This document shows, piece after piece, positions 4,721-7,330 of a DNA stretch of 7,330 nt (positions are counted from its first letter, which is position 1; every line of letters begins with the position of its first letter). The notes below the pieces were generated by a model. It saw only the letters and a list, made by a program, of their open reading frames with translations, was not told the origin of the DNA and did no database searches. The stretch is from Alphaproteobacteria bacterium. GTDB lineage: Bacteria; Pseudomonadota; Alphaproteobacteria; Rhodobacterales; Rhodobacteraceae. The DNA is taken from contig JAUHZL010000143.1 in assembly GCA_030425945.1 (NCBI GenBank), positions 1 through 7,330 on the forward strand, written 5' to 3'. A program made the translations under genes and the position numbers.

Positions 4721-6086
4721 CCAGCGCGGCCTCGCGCATGGCTTCCGAGAAGGTCGGGTGCGCGTGGCAGGTGCGGGCGAGGTCCTCGGCGGAGGCGCCG
4801 AATTCCATCGCGACGCAGACCTCGTGGATCAGGTCGCCCGCTGCCGGGCCGATGACGTGGCAGCCGAGGATGCGGTCGGTTTCCTTGTCGGCCAGCAGCT
4901 TGACGAAGCCGTCGCCCGCGAAGTTGGCCTTGGCGCGGCCGTTGCCCATGAACGAGAACTTGCCGACCTTGTAGGCGCGGCCCTCGGCCTTGAGTTGTTC
5001 CTCGGTCTTGCCGACGTTGGCGACCTCGGGGTGGGTGTAGACCACGCCCGGGATCACGTCGTAGTTCACGTGGCCTGTCTGCCCGGCGATGATCTCGGCC
5101 ACGGCGACGCCTTCGTCCTCGGCCTTGTGGGCCAGCATCGGCCCCTCGATCACGTCGCCGATGGCGTAGAGGCCCTTGATGTTGGTGGCATAGTGGCCGT
5201 CCACCGCGATCTGGCCGCGCTGGGTCAGGGTCACGCCGAGCGCGTCGAGGCCGAGGCCCTCGGTGTAGGGCTTGCGGCCGGTGGCGACGAGGACGACGTC
5301 GGCGTCAAGGCTGGCCTCGCTGTCGTCCTTGCGCAGCTTCCAGGTCACCTTGGCGCCCGACTTGTCGGTCTCGACCTTCTGGACGGCCGCGCCGAGAACG
5401 AAGTCAAGACCCTGCTTCTTCAGGATTTTCTGGAAGGCCTTGGCGGTCTCGCCATCGAGGCCAGGGGTGATGCCGTCCATGAACTCGACCACGGTCACCT
5501 TGGTCCCGAGGCGGGCATAGACCGAGCCCAGTTCGAGGCCGATCACGCCGCCGCCGACGACGACCATGCTGCCGGGGATCTTCGGCAGGCTGAGCGCGCC
5601 GGTCGAGGTGACGACGATCTTCTCGTCGATGGTCACGTCCGCCCCAGGGATTGTGGCGGGTTCGCTGCCGGAGGCCAGGATGATGTGCTTGGCCTCGTGG
5701 ACCTCATCGCCGACCTTGACCTTGCCGGCTTCCGGGATCGAGCCCCAGCCCTTGAGCCAGGTGACCTTGTTCTTCTTGAACAGGAACTCGATGCCCTTGG
5801 TGTTCTGTCCGATGACGTCGTCCTTGTAGGCCAGCATCTTGTCCCAGTCGACCGCCACCTTGGCGCCCATGAGGCCCATTTTCTCAAAGTTTTCATGGGT
5901 TTCGTGCAGCGCGTGGCTGGCGTGCAGCAGCGCCTTCGAGGGGATGCAGCCGACGTTCAGGCAGGTGCCGCCGAGCGTGTCGCGGCCTTCGACAACGGCG
6001 GTCTTCAGTCCCAGCTGGGCGCAGCGGATGGCGCAGACATAGCCCCCCGGACCGGAGCCGATGACGATGACGTCGAAGTTTGCCAT
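4692..6086 (-). CDS. lpd: Dihydrolipoyl dehydrogenase (E3)
   Basis: This flavoprotein reoxidises the dihydrolipoyl groups of E2 using NAD+, serving the 2-oxoglutarate dehydrogenase complex and perhaps other lipoyl systems. The 464-residue product is full length. An FAD-binding GSGPGG lies at 10-15, the redox-active disulfide is C42 and C47 in GGTCLNVGCIPSK, and the NAD-binding GGGVIGLE is at 178-185 with E201 at the strand end, favouring NAD+. A second FAD contact, AIGD, has D311, and the C-terminal interface motif HAHPTFSE carries catalytic H443 and E448. The start ATG at 6086 gives the standard N-terminus (MANFDVIVIG); only a modest AAGGGAA lies upstream. The gene lies downstream of sucB and the MAPEG gene on the same strand, so its main partner is probably the 2-oxoglutarate dehydrogenase complex. 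Its last eight codons and stop are duplicated 126 bp downstream. Confidence 0.97.
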   Translation of the reverse strand: MANFDVIVIGSGPGGYVCAIRCAQLGLKTAVVEGRDTLGGTCLNVGCIPSKALLHASHALHETHENFEKMGLMGAKVAVDWDKMLAYKDDVIGQNTKGIEFLFKKNKVTWLKGWGSIPEAGKVKVGDEVHEAKHIILASGSEPATIPGADVTIDEKIVVTSTGALSLPKIPGSMVVVGGGVIGLELGSVYARLGTKVTVVEFMDGITPGLDGETAKAFQKILKKQGLDFVLGAAVQKVETDKSGAKVTWKLRKDDSEASLDADVVLVATGRKPYTEGLGLDALGVTLTQRGQIAVDGHYATNIKGLYAIGDVIEGPMLAHKAEDEGVAVAEIIAGQTGHVNYDVIPGVVYTHPEVANVGKTEEQLKAEGRAYKVGKFSFMGNGRAKANFAGDGFVKLLADKETDRILGCHVIGPAAGDLIHEVCVAMEFGASAEDLARTCHAHPTFSEAMREAALACGDGAIHA

Positions 6087-6115
6087 GAGGTCGTTCCCTT
6101 GATTCTGCGACGCCG

Positions 6116-6151
6116 GTATCGCGTCGGTCTCACGTCGGTATCACGTCGGTA
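6116..6151. repeat. Tandem 11-bp repeat upstream of lpd
   Basis: Three direct copies of an 11-bp unit stand head to tail: GTATCGCGTCG (6116-6126), GTCTCACGTCG (6127-6137) and GTATCACGTCG (6138-6148), followed by a partial GTA. They fill the 89-bp gap between the MAPEG stop and lpd, about 30-65 bp upstream of the lpd ATG, where a promoter or operator would sit. The period is close to one turn of DNA, so a bound protein would contact the same face each time. No known operator was recognised, and simple slippage is the alternative. Confidence 0.7.
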
Positions 6152-6175
6152 CTGCAGCGCAGCATCGGCGCGGAG

Positions 6176-6565
6176 CTAGAAGAGCGCGGCCAGCAGAAGG
6201 CCGAGCGTGGCGAGCCATCCCGCCGCCCAGATCAGGCTGCGCCACGGGCTGAGTCCCTGCAGGTAGGCCGGCACGTAGAGGATGCGGGCGATCAGGTAGA
6301 CGCTGGCACAGGCGGCGGTGAAGCCCGAGGATTTGCCCGCCAAGGTGACGGCGAGGACCGCGATCGTAAAGAGCACGAGTCCCTCAAAATGGTTATTCAT
6401 GGCCCGCTGCGCGCGGCCCGCGGCCCCGGTCAGGCGGACCGGCTCGTCGCGCGGCGACAGCGCGGCGCGGCTGCCGGCCTGCAGGTTCCCGAGCACGGAA
6501 TAGAGGACCATCTGCGCCATCTGGAGCAGCGCGGCGAGGACGAGGACGGTGAGTTCGGGGGTCAT
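6176..6565 (-). CDS. MAPEG family inner-membrane protein
   Basis: This 129-residue protein has four predicted membrane helices at about residues 6-26, 60-77, 82-102 and 109-129, the normal size and topology of MAPEG proteins (the membrane-associated eicosanoid and glutathione metabolism family). Family signatures are RAQRAMNNHFEGL at 51-63, around the loop into helix 2, and ARILYVPAY at 93-101 in helix 3. Eukaryotic relatives are glutathione transferases or peroxidases of the membrane; the role of most bacterial members is unknown, so no reaction is assigned. ATG at 6565 is supported by GGAGG five bases upstream. The gene sits 55 bp after sucB and 89 bp before lpd on the same strand, probably within one transcription unit, although the hairpin before it could lower its expression. 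Confidence 0.88.
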   Translation of the reverse strand: MTPELTVLVLAALLQMAQMVLYSVLGNLQAGSRAALSPRDEPVRLTGAAGRAQRAMNNHFEGLVLFTIAVLAVTLAGKSSGFTAACASVYLIARILYVPAYLQGLSPWRSLIWAAGWLATLGLLLAALF

Positions 6566-6587
6566 CTGCGCCTCCGGCGAGGTGAGC

Positions 6588-6612
6588 CCGGGCGGGCCCT
6601 TGGCCCGCCCGG
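6588..6612 (-). promoter_or_regulatory. Strong intercistronic hairpin between sucB and the MAPEG gene
   Basis: A perfect 11-bp stem (CCGGGCGGGCC paired with GGCCCGCCCGG, 3-base loop) sits just after the sucB stop codon. On the minus strand it is followed by GCTCACCTCGCC, without a T run, so it is not a typical intrinsic terminator. It could protect the 3' end of the sucB mRNA after processing, or partly attenuate transcription into the downstream genes. The structure is seen directly; the role is inferred. Confidence 0.55.
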
Positions 6613-6620
6613 TGCGGATC

Positions 6621-7330
6621 TCAGAGATCCAGCAGCAGCCGGCGCGGGTCTTCCAGGGCGTCCTTGACGCGGACGAGGAAGGTCACGGCGCCCTTGCCGT
6701 CGACGATGCGGTGATCGTAGCTGAGCGCGAGGTACATCATCGGGCGGATCTCGATCTTGCCGTTGATGACCATCGGGCGGTCCTGGATCTTGTGCATGCC
6801 GAGGATGCCCGACTGCGGCGGATTCAGGATCGGCGAGGACATCAGCGAGCCGTAGACGCCGCCGTTCGAGATGGTGAAGGTGCCGCCCTGCATCTCGGCC
6901 ATCGACAGCTTGCCGTCGCGGGCGCGCTTGCCCTTCTCGGCGATGGCCTTCTCGATCTCGGCGAAGTACATGGTGTCGGCGTTGCGGATCACCGGCACGA
7001 CGAGGCCCTGCGGGGTGCCCGCCGCGATGCCCATGTGGACGAAGTTCTTGTAGACGATGTCGGTGCCGTCGATCTCGGCGTTGACCTCGGGCACTTCCTT
7101 CAGCGCGTGGACGCAGGCCTTGGTGAAGAAGGACATGAAGCCCATCCGCACGCCGTGCTTCTTCTCGAAGGCGTCCTTGTAGGTGTTGCGCACCTCCATG
7201 ACGGCGGTCATGTCCACCTCGTTGTAGGTGGTCAGGATCGCGGCGGTGTTCTGCGCGTCCTTCAGGCGGCGGGCGATGGTCTGGCGCAGGCGGGTCATCT
7301 TGACCCGTTCCTCGCGGGCGGCGTCCTCGG
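6621..7330 (-). CDS. sucB: 2-oxoglutarate dehydrogenase E2 (dihydrolipoyl succinyltransferase), C-terminal part
   Basis: The window holds the last 235 residues; the N-terminal lipoyl domain, linker and E1/E3-binding domain lie beyond the right edge. The visible part is nearly the whole acyltransferase core, which transfers succinyl from lipoyllysine to CoA and builds the core of the complex. EERVKMTRLRQTIARRL and the following TTYNEVDM are typical of SucB rather than the pyruvate-complex AceF. The catalytic motif SYDHRIVDG carries the active-site histidine and aspartate, 30 and 26 residues before the C-terminus. TFTISNGGVYGSL is also characteristic, and the protein ends in RRLLLDL. The frame is open to the edge, and the Met at 7298 is internal. 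Cooperation with the E3 encoded downstream at 4692-6086 is strongly expected. Confidence 0.96.
   Translation of the reverse strand, partial: EDAAREERVKMTRLRQTIARRLKDAQNTAAILTTYNEVDMTAVMEVRNTYKDAFEKKHGVRMGFMSFFTKACVHALKEVPEVNAEIDGTDIVYKNFVHMGIAAGTPQGLVVPVIRNADTMYFAEIEKAIAEKGKRARDGKLSMAEMQGGTFTISNGGVYGSLMSSPILNPPQSGILGMHKIQDRPMVINGKIEIRPMMYLALSYDHRIVDGKGAVTFLVRVKDALEDPRRLLLDL

Noticed and set aside
6116..6151. CRISPR array or plasmid-type iteron origin
   Set aside because: The 11-bp units are contiguous without spacers, too short for CRISPR, and no replication gene is nearby.
4131..6179. 682-codon open frame on the plus strand, antisense to the SDR gene, the spacer and lpd
   Set aside because: Its translation is low-complexity, rich in Ala, Gly, Arg, Asp and His, and it crosses three unrelated segments. 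Lpd on the opposite strand is unambiguous, and long antisense frames are expected in very GC-rich DNA.
6588..6612. Intrinsic terminator ending the suc transcript after sucB
   Set aside because: The hairpin is strong but no T run follows on the minus strand. It is listed as an intercistronic hairpin instead.

Overview
The window is very GC-rich, with G or C at nearly every third codon position. Its protein types and gene order (sucB, a small membrane gene, then lpd; a GabD-type succinate-semialdehyde dehydrogenase; an SDR ending in DGGRCI) point to an alphaproteobacterium, most likely of the Rhodobacterales/Rhodobacteraceae. This assignment comes from recognising sequence style and gene context, not from a database search.

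Layout from left to right. Positions 1-38 (minus strand) hold the first 12 codons of a gene cut by the window edge; it has a strong ribosome binding site and atypical codons and may be an insertion-sequence transposase. Next is gabD (124-1602, minus), then a 59-bp divergent spacer and an alpha/beta hydrolase of the kynurenine-formamidase-like type (1662-2438, plus). The hydrolase converges, with an 11-bp 3' overlap, on a three-gene minus-strand cassette: an SDR oxidoreductase (3716-4456), an unrecognised 100-residue protein (3414-3716) and a P1-family (S58) self-processing peptidase (2428-3417). The cassette genes overlap by 1 and 4 bases and are probably translationally coupled.

Upstream of the cassette lies a 235-bp non-coding stretch (4457-4691). 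It holds a likely terminator, a 32-bp perfect copy of the 3' end of lpd, and a cluster of GC-rich palindromes. Then come, all on the minus strand, lpd (4692-6086), an 89-bp spacer with three tandem 11-bp repeats, a MAPEG-family membrane protein (6176-6565), a strong hairpin, and the C-terminal catalytic part of sucB (6621 to beyond 7330).

Functionally, the right half is the 2-oxoglutarate dehydrogenase region: SucB (E2) and Lpd (E3) convert 2-oxoglutarate to succinyl-CoA in the TCA cycle, with a membrane protein gene placed between them. GabD feeds the same part of the cycle by oxidising succinate semialdehyde to succinate. The SDR/orf100/peptidase cassette looks like a small accessory catabolic or detoxification unit of unknown substrate. 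No RNA genes, CRISPR arrays or intact mobile elements were seen. Most of the window is ordinary metabolism; the odd parts are the non-coding stretch at 4457-4691, the tandem repeat before lpd, and the hidden 100-residue gene.
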